Shown in pieces: positions 1-8,400 of a stretch of DNA of 15,095 bases. The translations under genes and the position numbers were made by a program. The stretch is from an uncultured Eggerthellaceae bacterium. GTDB lineage: Bacteria > Actinomycetota > Coriobacteriia > Coriobacteriales > Eggerthellaceae. The stretch lies in NCBI GenBank assembly GCA_946618265.1, contig CAMOLA010000050.1, forward strand, positions 1 to 15,095. The letters run 5' to 3'. Every line of letters starts with the position of its first letter. Position 1 is the stretch's first letter. The notes under the pieces are model-generated. The model was not told where the DNA came from. It ran no database searches and saw nothing but the letters and a program-made list of their open reading frames with translations.

Positions 1-72
1 CCGCCCCATTTGCGTGATGCGTTAATAAGAGGCCGAGTGCTCGGTCCAGCATAAGCTGTTCACGGATGGCTC

Positions 73-200
73 GCGATGAGGTGGGCACTCGCGACCTGCG
101 GGAACACGTCAAGGCGCAGCCGTGCCGGTGACGGCACCCTTCGGTAACCTCTTTTTTTGGGCGAATGACTGCTCAGGGTGCACAAAAAAGCTGATACTAA
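73..200. repeat. Direct repeat copy 1 (degenerate right end)
   Basis: This stretch matches 279-411 at a constant offset of 207 bases over most of its length. Shared blocks include GCGACCTGCGGGA (91 and 298), GGCACCCTTCG (133 and 340), a T-run followed by GCG, and TGCTCAGG followed by TGCAC (170 and 377). The left arm CCTTCGGTA is present. The position where copy 2 has TTATCGAAGG is degenerate (about 195-204), so this copy has lost its right inverted arm. It looks like an older, decayed member of the repeat family. Confidence 0.8.
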
Positions 201-206
201 CAATCC

Positions 207-277
207 AACCTTCGATAACCTCCGATTTTGTGCATTCGGGTGCGAGAAATGCGCAGAATCCGGGCTTATCGAAGGTT
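207..277. repeat. 71-bp palindromic element with 12-bp perfect inverted ends
   Basis: The ends AACCTTCGATAA (207-218) and TTATCGAAGGTT (266-277) are perfect reverse complements. Inside them, GATTTTGTGCATT pairs with AATGCGCAGAATC with only two T-G wobbles, so as RNA the element would fold into a long near-continuous stem with a GA-rich loop. The termini and the core TGCGCAGAATC resemble those of the copy at 345-411. It is a REP- or MITE-like interspersed element; I see no transposase. A bidirectional terminator or processing hairpin is possible, but no T run follows the stem. Confidence 0.8.
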
Positions 278-278
278 T

Positions 279-411
279 GCGACGAGCCGGGGTGGTCGCG
301 ACCTGCGGGAATGCGTTGAGGTGACGTCGTTTCGGTGGCGGCACCCTTCGATACCCTCGTTTTTTGCGCAAATTCCTGCTCAGGATGCACAGAATCAGAA
401 CTTATCGAAGG
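279..411. repeat. Direct repeat copy 2, intact hairpin 345-411
   Basis: This is the second copy of the unit at 73-200. It has a spacer part (279-344) and a hairpin part (345-411). The hairpin ends are CCTTCGATA (345-353) and TATCGAAGG (403-411), perfectly complementary. The apex TCCTG-CT-CAGGA (374-385) forms its own short stem. The spacer is diverged from copy 1 but alignable with about one indel. The array ends about 80 bases before the likely transcription start of gene 1. Confidence 0.8.
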
Positions 412-489
412 TTTGGGAAGCCGCAAGGCTCATGCCTTCTCCAAACCGGCTGACTTGGGACAATCGGCATGGCTGGGCGCCCAAACGCG

Positions 490-498
490 TGGTAGAGT
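490..498 (+). promoter_or_regulatory. Candidate extended -10 promoter for genes 1-2
   Basis: TGGTAGAGT fits an extended -10 (TGN followed by a TANNNT-type hexamer). It would start transcription near 505, some 30 bases before the chosen ATG at 536. There is no good -35 at the usual distance. A perfect 10-bp palindrome, TGGGCGCCCA (474-483), lies directly upstream and could be an operator, although such short palindromes arise by chance in GC-rich DNA. If this promoter is used, the alternative ATG at 503 cannot be the start. Confidence 0.3.
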
Positions 499-535
499 AC
501 GCATGTGGGCCGATGCAATGCGAGCGGGTGGGGCG

Positions 536-3500
536 ATGCTGAGCTGGATTGAGTGGTTGCGAAATCGGCGGGCGTCGTTGATCGTGCCCGCCGTGGCAGT
601 TGCGCTCGCCTTGCTTTGCGGGCTCGCCGGTGAGTTGGGCATAGATATTGCGGCCAGCCCCTCTTCGGGCTCCGACAACGCCGCGAGCGCCGCGGCAAAC
701 GCAAACACCTCAAACGCCGCGAGCGCCGCGGCAAGCGCAAACACCTCAAGCGCCGCGAGCGCGGCTGGTGCGGCGAGTGCCGCCGGCACCGCAAACACCG
801 CGAGTGCTGCAGATGGAGAAGGCCCCGACGATTCCGCGGGAAATGCCGGCGCTGATAGCGCCACAGCGAGCGCTGCAAGCTCCGGCGATGCGGCCGGCGA
901 AGAGGGCGCCTTAGACTATTACGCAATCGCCATGGATGCCCTGGACGCTTCCCTCAATGGTGCCACGGAACGGTTCAATGCCGAAATCGCCGGTTTCTTC
1001 GACGACTCCGATTCTGCGGGGACCGCGACGGCGCGGGGGAGAGCCAAGGCCTATGACACCGCTTTTGCCAACAAGGCGATCGGCGTTCGGGGCGAGGACG
1101 CCCAATTGGAAGCCACCGCCGAGATACAGCCCGCGAGTTCGCGCTATACGGTCATGGTGTACATGGTGGGGTCCAATCTGGAAAGCCAGAATGCTGCAGC
1201 CACCGACGACTTGCGCGAAATGCTTTCCGCGCAGCTAGACTCTTCGCAGGCGAACCTCGTCGTGTACGCGGGCGGTGCCAAGCGGTGGAACTCGAACATC
1301 CCGGCAGGTCACAATAACGTGCTCGACTTGTCGCGTGCCGAAGGCGAACGCGTCGTCGCGCAAACCGCCGCAGAGGTCAGCATGGGCGCGCCCGAAACCC
1401 TGGCCGCTTTCATCAACTTCTGCGCGGATCATTATCCGGCAGACAATGCGGCGCTCGTGTTCTGGGATCACGGCGGGGGGCCGCTGTGGGGCTTCGGCAA
1501 CGACGAGCTGGCCGCGGGCGACAGCCTGCTCCTGCCCGAGATGCGCGAGGCGATGGAAGCGACGCCCTACAAAACGAGCTCTAAGCGCAAGCTCGATATC
1601 GTCGGCTTCGACGCATGCCTCATGGGCTCGATGGAAAACGCGGTGCTGTGGAGCGACTATGCGCGCTATCTCGTAGCATCCGAGGAGGTGGAGCCGGGAG
1701 CCGGCTGGAACTATTCGTTCCTCTCGAAGCTCAACGAGACGACGGATGCGCGCGCAATCGGCAAAACCATCCTACGCTCATATCGGGCCTACTACGAGGA
1801 GCATGCCAACACGGTCTCCAATCCAGATCTGACGCTTTCGCTGCTTGACCTTTCGAAGGTGCCGCAAGCCCTCGGCGCTCTGGACGAGCTGTTCGCCGCG
1901 CTGGAGGACGGCGTACAAAACGGAGAATATGCCCAGGTCAACCGTGCGCGACGCAAGGCGAAGGCTTTCGGGCTCTCAGCTGCGGGCAGCCGGGCAGCAA
2001 GTTACGACCTCGTGGACGTCGCAGATTTCGCGAACGTCATGGCCGACATGCGTCCACAGCAGGCTGCAGATGCGAAAGATGCGATCGCGAAGCTTGCCGT
2101 AGAGCAGTACGCGAACGTGGATAATGCAAGCGGCATCTCGATGTATCTGCCTGGCGATAACCGCGAGCTCTACGATTCCTACGAGGCTTTCGAGCCGCTT
2201 TCCGCAGCGCGTGCATCGGTGGACGGCGCAGAGCGCGCCGCCGTGCGCGGAGGGCTGTCGCGCGCATACGACGGCTTCGTCGACGCCTATGCGCGCGAAT
2301 GGCTTGCGGCATCGGAGGTCGATTGGACGTTGGCGGAAGCTGAATCGACCGAAGAGGGCCTTGTCCTCAAGTTGACCGACGAGCAAGCCGAGACGTTATC
2401 GCGCGCAGACTATACGGTGATGATGCAAGAGGAGGGCTCTTCGTCCACCGAAATCCTGACGGCTGATGTCGCAATCACGCCCGATGACCAACATGCCCTG
2501 CGGGTTCCCGCAAATCCCGAGCTCATCGCCATGAAGACGTCTGACGAGAGCCTAATGCCCGGATTCTTCGTTCAAGTCGCGGATGAAGGCGGCAATAAGC
2601 GTTATGTGGACAATTACCTGTTCCTCACGGCGATGGGGAATTTCGATACGGTGTCGCTTGCCCGCGACCCACATGTGATGGCCTCCGTGTCGGTTGATGC
2701 GGCGGGGAAGGTGACCGACGAGTCGTTCACGCTATGCGACGAAATGGTCGGGGCAGGTGGCAAGAACGATATCGACCTGAGCGAATATTCCATGCTCACT
2801 CAGATTTACTATCGTAACGGCCATCCCGAGCCGACGTTCGATGGAAACGGCAACGTGTTGCCATGGCGCGAATGGCGCGGGGGAGATTCTGGCAGCTTCC
2901 GAAAGTTCGATCTCGATGACGATTTGCGGTTCGTCGTGGCGCGCGCATCTGAATACAGGAAGAAGGCGCGCTATTCTGCGCAAATCGTGGTGACAGACGT
3001 CAATGGCATGCAGCATGCCGTCGCTCCTGCAACTTTGCAGGTTCCCGAGAACGACAAAGCTCCGCGCGAAACCGTCGTCGAAACCCGTCTTGGCGCCCTC
3101 ACCTTCGAAGTTTCGGACGATCATGCGATGCTTTCTGATTACGAGGGTGCTGACTGGACGCTCGACATCCCTACGACGGTCGACGGCGTGCCGGTCACGA
3201 CAATCGGCGCCCGCGCCTTCATGGGCGCGTCCTACCTTGATGAGCTCGTCGTTCCCGAGGGAGTTACCTCGATCGGGGCCGGCGCGTTCTCGTACTCGAA
3301 ACTGTACAAGCTGACCTTGCCAGCCTCGCTCGAGCATATCGGCATTGCCGCCTTCGCGGCGATGGGCGACATGCGGGAGTTCGCCGTCGAAAAGGGCTGC
3401 AAAGTTGCCAGCGCGCGGGATGGCGTGTTGTTCTCGGCGGACGGCAAGGAGCTCATCGCCTACCCGCAGGCGAAGGGTGCTACGTATGCTGTGCCGCAAG

Positions 3501-5479
3501 GCGTCGAGTCCATCGGTTATGGGGCGTTCGCGCGTTCCGATATCGAACGCGTCGACATACCGGAAGGCGTGCGCAGAATCGAGCCGACGGCGTTCCTCAA
3601 TTGCGAGCATCTGACGTCCATCGAGTTGCCCGAAAGCCTGGAGACGATCGGCGCGGCGGCATTTGGGCGCAGCCTTACGACGATCGGCGAACCGGTATTG
3701 CCGCGCATCGACCGCGTGCGCATCGGCCGGAACGTGCGCGAGATAGGCGCGTATGCGTTTCTCGGCATCGCTTTAGGGGCCATCGATGTCGACGAGCGCA
3801 ACGAGGCGTATTCGAGTAAGGGCGGCGTGCTGCTCAACGCCGCAGGCGATACGCTCATCGAGGCGCCGCGCGGCATATCTGGCGTAGTCGAGGTGCCCGA
3901 TGGCATCGTGGCGCTGTCCGATTACGCCTTCGCCGACTACGACGCCCGATCCGAGTTCCTCCTGCCAACCTCGCTTGCACGCTGCGCGGAATCGTCGTTT
4001 CCGCATCTCTATGACAGGGACGAGGCAACGGGGGAGAGCGCGTCTGTGAATGCGTGCAGGATTCATGCCGAAGCGGGCAGCTATGCCGCGCGCTTTGCCG
4101 CCGAGCATGGATTCGACTTCGACCACAACACCGACAAGGGACTGCTCTCCTACGATGCCGTCACCCAACGCCAAGGCGACTACGTGCTTCTGTTCAGGGC
4201 GTATGCCGATAGGGCGGTTTTGACGGCGGTCGACGATGGCAGCGCCGAAGGTGAAGGGGGCAGCGGGCGCAAGCTCAAGGTTCCAGCAGAGGCGTCGGGC
4301 AAGCCGGTGGTCGAAATCGATTTGGGCAGGGACATGATTCGGAAGGGAAGGACCGACTATCTTTCCGGCGACGACGTTTCATCGGTGGAGACGCTCGTGC
4401 TGCCTCCGTCGCTGAATGCCGTACAGCCAGGCTCGCTCTGGCGCTTCAACCGTCTGAAGCGCATCGAGGTTGAAGCGGGAAACGAGAGCTTCAGATCGAT
4501 CGATGGCGTGCTGTTCTCTGCCGATGGGACGGTGCTCGTGGCTTATCCCGGCAGCAAGAGCGTTGCGGGCGATGGCAAGCAGGATGTTAGCGACGGCGCG
4601 AAATCGAACGATGCCGCCAATTCCGTCGACGCTGCCGATGTCGCATCCAGCCAGCCGCGCAAGCTGGCGGCAGGCGCCTACGAGGTGCCCGACGGGGTGG
4701 AGGGAATCGCCGAGCAGGCGTTCCGCTACGCCGGCGGCTTGACGTCGGTTGCGTTTCCCGAGAGCCTGGAGACCGTTGGTGCCCAAGCGTTTCAGGGATG
4801 CGCCAACCTTTCCCACGTAACGTTTTCGTCTGGCTTGGAAACCATCGGTGAAAACGCGTTCGAATCATGTGCGTCTCTCGTGATTGACGCGCCTTTGCCG
4901 GAAGGGATCGAGGCCATCGGGGACAACGCGTTTTTCCGCTGTGCGGGATACACTGGCTTGGCCCTGCCCGAAAGCCTGGAGGTCATCGGATCTGCGGCCT
5001 TCGATCCGGAGCTGAAATCGGCGAAGGACGAACTGTGGCCGCTCGAGCAGGGCGTGTTGGCCATCGGGCCGCGCCTGAAGCGCATCGCCTTCAAGGGCGG
5101 ATCGGGCTTCTACGATGGGGTGGCGTTTGCCGGGCTCGACGTCAAGGGCTTTGCCGTCGATCCCGAGAACGAGGCGTTTCGTGCGGAAGGCCCGTTCTTG
5201 CTCGATGCCAGCGGGGCGCAGGTCGTCGCCTTCGCAAGCGGCCATGAGGGCGAAGCGCGCATGCCGGATGGAGTGCGTGCATTCGATGCTAGGCTCCTGG
5301 CTTCCGCGCCGCGGCTCACCGACCTCGTTATTCCGCCGTCGGTCGTGCGCATCGACGGCGACGAATTTGAAACCGGCGGACTTGCGGGCGTGCTATCGTC
5401 GGTGCGCGTCCATGTGAAGGCAGGTTCGTATGCCGAGCGCTTCGCGCGCGAGAGGGGGCTTGCATGGCACGTGGAATAG
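536..5479 (+). CDS. Secreted/membrane-anchored clostripain-family (C11) peptidase fused to BspA-type LRR_5 repeats
   Basis: The product has 1647 residues. A basic, then hydrophobic N-terminus (about 1-38, RNRR followed by an Ala/Val/Leu run) is a signal peptide or signal anchor. An Ala/Ser/Asn low-complexity linker follows to about 115. A peptidase C11 domain spans about 200-590: YTVMVYMVGSNLES opens it, His312 lies in FWDHGGG and Cys361 in GFDACLM. The 49-residue His-Cys spacing and the Asp two before Cys fit the family, which cleaves after Arg or Lys. A basic KTSSKRK stretch just before the Cys strand is a possible self-processing site. A linker domain (about 590-850) precedes two LRR_5 blocks (about 875-1195 and 1250-1640) with TIGxxAF-type repeats and four DGVLFSADG-like caps. 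There is no LPXTG motif. Start 536 was chosen because it gives a compact signal sequence and follows the likely promoter; 503 (in frame) is the main alternative. Substrate and binding partner are unknown. Confidence 0.9.
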   Translation: MLSWIEWLRNRRASLIVPAVAVALALLCGLAGELGIDIAASPSSGSDNAASAAANANTSNAASAAASANTSSAASAAGAASAAGTANTASAADGEGPDDSAGNAGADSATASAASSGDAAGEEGALDYYAIAMDALDASLNGATERFNAEIAGFFDDSDSAGTATARGRAKAYDTAFANKAIGVRGEDAQLEATAEIQPASSRYTVMVYMVGSNLESQNAAATDDLREMLSAQLDSSQANLVVYAGGAKRWNSNIPAGHNNVLDLSRAEGERVVAQTAAEVSMGAPETLAAFINFCADHYPADNAALVFWDHGGGPLWGFGNDELAAGDSLLLPEMREAMEATPYKTSSKRKLDIVGFDACLMGSMENAVLWSDYARYLVASEEVEPGAGWNYSFLSKLNETTDARAIGKTILRSYRAYYEEHANTVSNPDLTLSLLDLSKVPQALGALDELFAALEDGVQNGEYAQVNRARRKAKAFGLSAAGSRAASYDLVDVADFANVMADMRPQQAADAKDAIAKLAVEQYANVDNASGISMYLPGDNRELYDSYEAFEPLSAARASVDGAERAAVRGGLSRAYDGFVDAYAREWLAASEVDWTLAEAESTEEGLVLKLTDEQAETLSRADYTVMMQEEGSSSTEILTADVAITPDDQHALRVPANPELIAMKTSDESLMPGFFVQVADEGGNKRYVDNYLFLTAMGNFDTVSLARDPHVMASVSVDAAGKVTDESFTLCDEMVGAGGKNDIDLSEYSMLTQIYYRNGHPEPTFDGNGNVLPWREWRGGDSGSFRKFDLDDDLRFVVARASEYRKKARYSAQIVVTDVNGMQHAVAPATLQVPENDKAPRETVVETRLGALTFEVSDDHAMLSDYEGADWTLDIPTTVDGVPVTTIGARAFMGASYLDELVVPEGVTSIGAGAFSYSKLYKLTLPASLEHIGIAAFAAMGDMREFAVEKGCKVASARDGVLFSADGKELIAYPQAKGATYAVPQGVESIGYGAFARSDIERVDIPEGVRRIEPTAFLNCEHLTSIELPESLETIGAAAFGRSLTTIGEPVLPRIDRVRIGRNVREIGAYAFLGIALGAIDVDERNEAYSSKGGVLLNAAGDTLIEAPRGISGVVEVPDGIVALSDYAFADYDARSEFLLPTSLARCAESSFPHLYDRDEATGESASVNACRIHAEAGSYAARFAAEHGFDFDHNTDKGLLSYDAVTQRQGDYVLLFRAYADRAVLTAVDDGSAEGEGGSGRKLKVPAEASGKPVVEIDLGRDMIRKGRTDYLSGDDVSSVETLVLPPSLNAVQPGSLWRFNRLKRIEVEAGNESFRSIDGVLFSADGTVLVAYPGSKSVAGDGKQDVSDGAKSNDAANSVDAADVASSQPRKLAAGAYEVPDGVEGIAEQAFRYAGGLTSVAFPESLETVGAQAFQGCANLSHVTFSSGLETIGENAFESCASLVIDAPLPEGIEAIGDNAFFRCAGYTGLALPESLEVIGSAAFDPELKSAKDELWPLEQGVLAIGPRLKRIAFKGGSGFYDGVAFAGLDVKGFAVDPENEAFRAEGPFLLDASGAQVVAFASGHEGEARMPDGVRAFDARLLASAPRLTDLVIPPSVVRIDGDEFETGGLAGVLSSVRVHVKAGSYAERFARERGLAWHVE
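677..770 (+). repeat. 36-bp tandem repeat coding for the Ala/Ser/Asn linker
   Basis: Two nearly identical 36-base units start at 677 and 713, and a third, partial unit starts at 749. They encode the 12-residue unit NAASAAANANTS and variants. The repeat lies between the membrane segment and the peptidase domain of gene 1, so changes in copy number would alter linker length without breaking the frame, because 36 is divisible by three. Similar Ala/Ser-rich sequence without clear periodicity continues to about 880. Confidence 0.85.
5451..5458 (+). promoter_or_regulatory. Ribosome binding site of gene 2, inside the end of gene 1
   Basis: AGAGGGGG lies five bases before the ATG at 5464 and within the last codons of gene 1. 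It decides the start of gene 2 in favour of 5464 over the in-frame ATG at 5482, which has no such site. Together with the 16-base overlap it points to translational coupling of the two genes. Confidence 0.75.
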
Positions 5480-8400
5480 CGATGCCCGCGGCTGTAAAAA
5501 ACAGCTGGTCATGCCCCGGTTTTCGCGCTGCATTGCGCGTGGGTGGGTCGCGCGCTGGCGCGGTGCGACATGCGGGGAGCGCCCTGGTCGCCGGTGCCTT
5601 CGTTCTGGCGGCGCTCTTCTCGTGCCTGTGCATTTACGGGTGCATGTTGGACAGCGGTCCTGCAACCTCCTGGCTCATGGGCGCACCCGAGCGCCAGGGC
5701 GAATCCTGCGTGCTCCAGCTGACCGAGCGGCAGCGTGCTGAGGCCGCTCGTGCGACGTATACGCTGTTCAAGCGCGACGCGACTGAGTACAGCGTGCTCA
5801 TTTGGAAAGCTCCCGCGGACATCGACGAGCAGGGCAATGTGGTTGTGCCGGCCAATCCCGATGTCGTGGCGCTGCAGGTCGATGGCGAAGGGGGCCCCAT
5901 CGCCGTTTCGGCCGAGTATGCGGATGCGGATGATGGCTGCGCTGCGTACGAGATCTTCGGCGTGGGGCTCGACGCGTCGCCCGATTTGGGCCCGTCGAAT
6001 TCCATGGCAGGGCACGATTCGGTATCGATCGAGGCGGCTTTTCGCGGTGACGAGGCGTCCGCGTCGACTGTCAGGGTGAAGCGAACGCGGCCGCTGGCGG
6101 CATATCCTATGGGCGAAGAGGTGACCGAGGAGCAGATGGGCCTTTATCGCGGCTTGAGCTATGTCGCACATGGCCCCGTCCTTAAGACGCGCGCCGACGA
6201 CGGGTCGCTCGCTCCCGTGTCGGAATGGGCGCTGTCGGCTCAGGCTGCATCGCCGCAGGCGTTCGACTTCGAGGGAAAGCTCCAGGTCGTGCGTATGCCG
6301 ACGTCCGGATTTGCGGGCGATTTCTTCGTGCAGGTCGTCGTCGAGGACGTCGAGGGAAACCACCATGGGTCCGATTTGATGCAGGTCGACGTGCCGTCGC
6401 ATCCCGCAGCCGAGAGCTTCGAAGTGCCTACCGGACGTGGAGCGTTGACCTTCGAGCGAGCAGGCGACCATGCAATTCTGCGTGCCTACGAAGGCGAGGA
6501 CGGCCTCGTGGAGATCCCTTCCGAAGCCGGTGGTTTGCCCGTGACGACGATCGGTGACCGCGCGTTTGCCGGCAACGAGTACGTCAACGAGGTTATCCTG
6601 CCCAAAACCGTGACCGACATCGGGCATGAGGCGTTCAGGGGAAGCCGCTTCGAGCGAATCGCCCTTCCGCCGCATGTCGGGCGAATCGGCAATGCCGCGT
6701 TTGCCTATATGCGCAACCTCGGGGAATTCGCGTTGCAAGGGCAAAGCAATCGCTTCAGCGTGCGAGACGGCGTATTGTACTCGGCTGACGGAAGTCGCCT
6801 GATAGCGTATCCTTCGGCAAAGGGCGCGACCTTCGAAGTGCCCGATGGCGTGGAAGAGCTAGCGTATGCCGCGTTTGCCGGAGCGCGGGTGGAGCGCGTG
6901 GGGTTGCCGGAATCGTTGCGCGAGATTGCCCCCTGCGCGTTCGCCGGTTGCAGGGCGCTCGTCGAGGTTGCCTTTCCCGATTCGCTCGAGCGCATCGGGT
7001 CATGCGCATTCGGGCTCGGCGATGCGCCATTGGCGGGACAGAGCGACGGTGACTCGAAGCAGAATCTCCAGATGGGTAACGCGCCGGCATCCGAGGTAGC
7101 CGATGCCCGCGCGCCGGTGCAGCGCATCCGCATCGGTCAGAACGTAGCTTACGTCGGGCGCGATGCATTCGCGGGGCTTGCGCTGCTCGCGATCGAGGTG
7201 GACCCTGGCAACAGGCGGTATCGCAGCGAAGAAGGCTTTCTGATCTCAGCCGAAAATACGCTGCTCCAGGCACCTTCCAGCATTGTTTCCCCTGTGGAGG
7301 TCCCCGTAGGCGTGCGGGCGTTGGCGGAAGGGTCCCTCGCGCACATCGAGTCCGCTATGCAAAGCCCCGCCTACTCAGAGCTCGCGCTCGCCGACGTGTT
7401 CTTGCATTCCAGCGTACACGAAATCGAGCAGGGAGCGTTTTCGCGCACGAAGCGCTCCGACTCCGTTGACGGGCGTGACCAGTTGGTGTGCGGCGCGCGA
7501 ATCCATGCGCCTGCGGGTTCGTGGGCGGCTGGCTATGCGCGGGAGCAAGGCATTCGGTACGACAGCGCGCACGATGTCGATGGTTTGCGCATGGACGTGC
7601 AGGTGGTTGCGACTCCTTCCGCCGACCTGACGTTTCGCGTGTTCGGAGATCATGCCGAGCTTTCGCGCATAACCGTGACGGAGACGTTCGACGTGGCGGG
7701 ACACGTTGAAATCCCGGCGCAGGTTGAGGGCGTTCCCGTTACGAAACTCGGCGGCGATGCGCGCGACATGGCAAAGGGAACGGTGGCCACGCTGGTCATC
7801 CCGCCGAGCGTTCGCGAAGTCGATGCGCGGTTCCTCTCGCATCTATACGGCTTGCGAACGTACGAGGTTTCCGATGAGAGCAAATGGCTGTCGGCCCGTG
7901 ACGGCGTGCTGTTCAGCGACGACGGTACCGTTTTACTCGCCTATCCGCGTACGCGCGGGGGGATGGATCTGCTGGATGCCGTTTTGCTCGATTCGGGTTT
8001 CGCATGGCTGGCCGACGAGCAGCACGATTTGTATTCCGATCAGGATTTAAGGATTTACGATGGCCAGAATCGGCTCGTATCCGCTCCGAAGGGACATGGC
8101 AGCACGTACGCGATTCCCGATGGCACGCGCGAAATTGCCGATTACGCGTTCTTTGGCGCGGACGTGACCGACGTGGTCTTTCCCGAAGGCCTCGAACGTA
8201 TTGGGTCCAATGCGTTCGCGTGGTGCGAACGACTCGGGGACGTCGCGTTTCCTTCTTCGCTACGTTACGTTGGAAATGAGGCGTTCTATTTGTCCGGCGT
8301 GCGTTCCATTAGGCTCAACGAGGGGTTGAGAGGCATCGGCGCGCTGGCGTTTGCGGGTACGCAAGGTTGCGTGGGGCTTTCCATTCCCAGCAGCGTGACG

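Larger units (their letters stand above)
1..535. other. Gene-poor upstream region with repeat array
   Basis: I find no convincing gene here. Open frames on either strand are short, lack good ribosome binding sites and run through the repeats described separately. The first 70 bases contain a small hairpin (GCCGAG and CTCGGT around a TG loop, 32-45) without a following T run, so it is not a clear terminator. The reading frame of gene 1 stays open upstream to an ATG at 335, but that extension crosses repeat copy 2 and would place about 67 non-signal residues before the hydrophobic segment. I therefore treat it as non-coding. Confidence 0.6.

Noticed and set aside
73..411. CRISPR array
   Set aside because: Only two or three diverged copies with long palindromic units and no regular short unique spacers or cas genes.
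474..483. Perfect palindrome TGGGCGCCCA as a defined operator
   Set aside because: A single 10-bp palindrome is expected several times by chance in a window this size; kept only as a note with the promoter.
335..535. Upstream extension of gene 1 to ATG 335
   Set aside because: It runs through repeat copy 2 and would bury the export signal behind about 67 extra residues; no ribosome binding site supports it.
5509..6744. 411-codon minus-strand open frame opposite gene 2
   Set aside because: Antisense to a well supported gene; its product is rich in Arg and His and has no recognisable motif, as usual for shadow frames.
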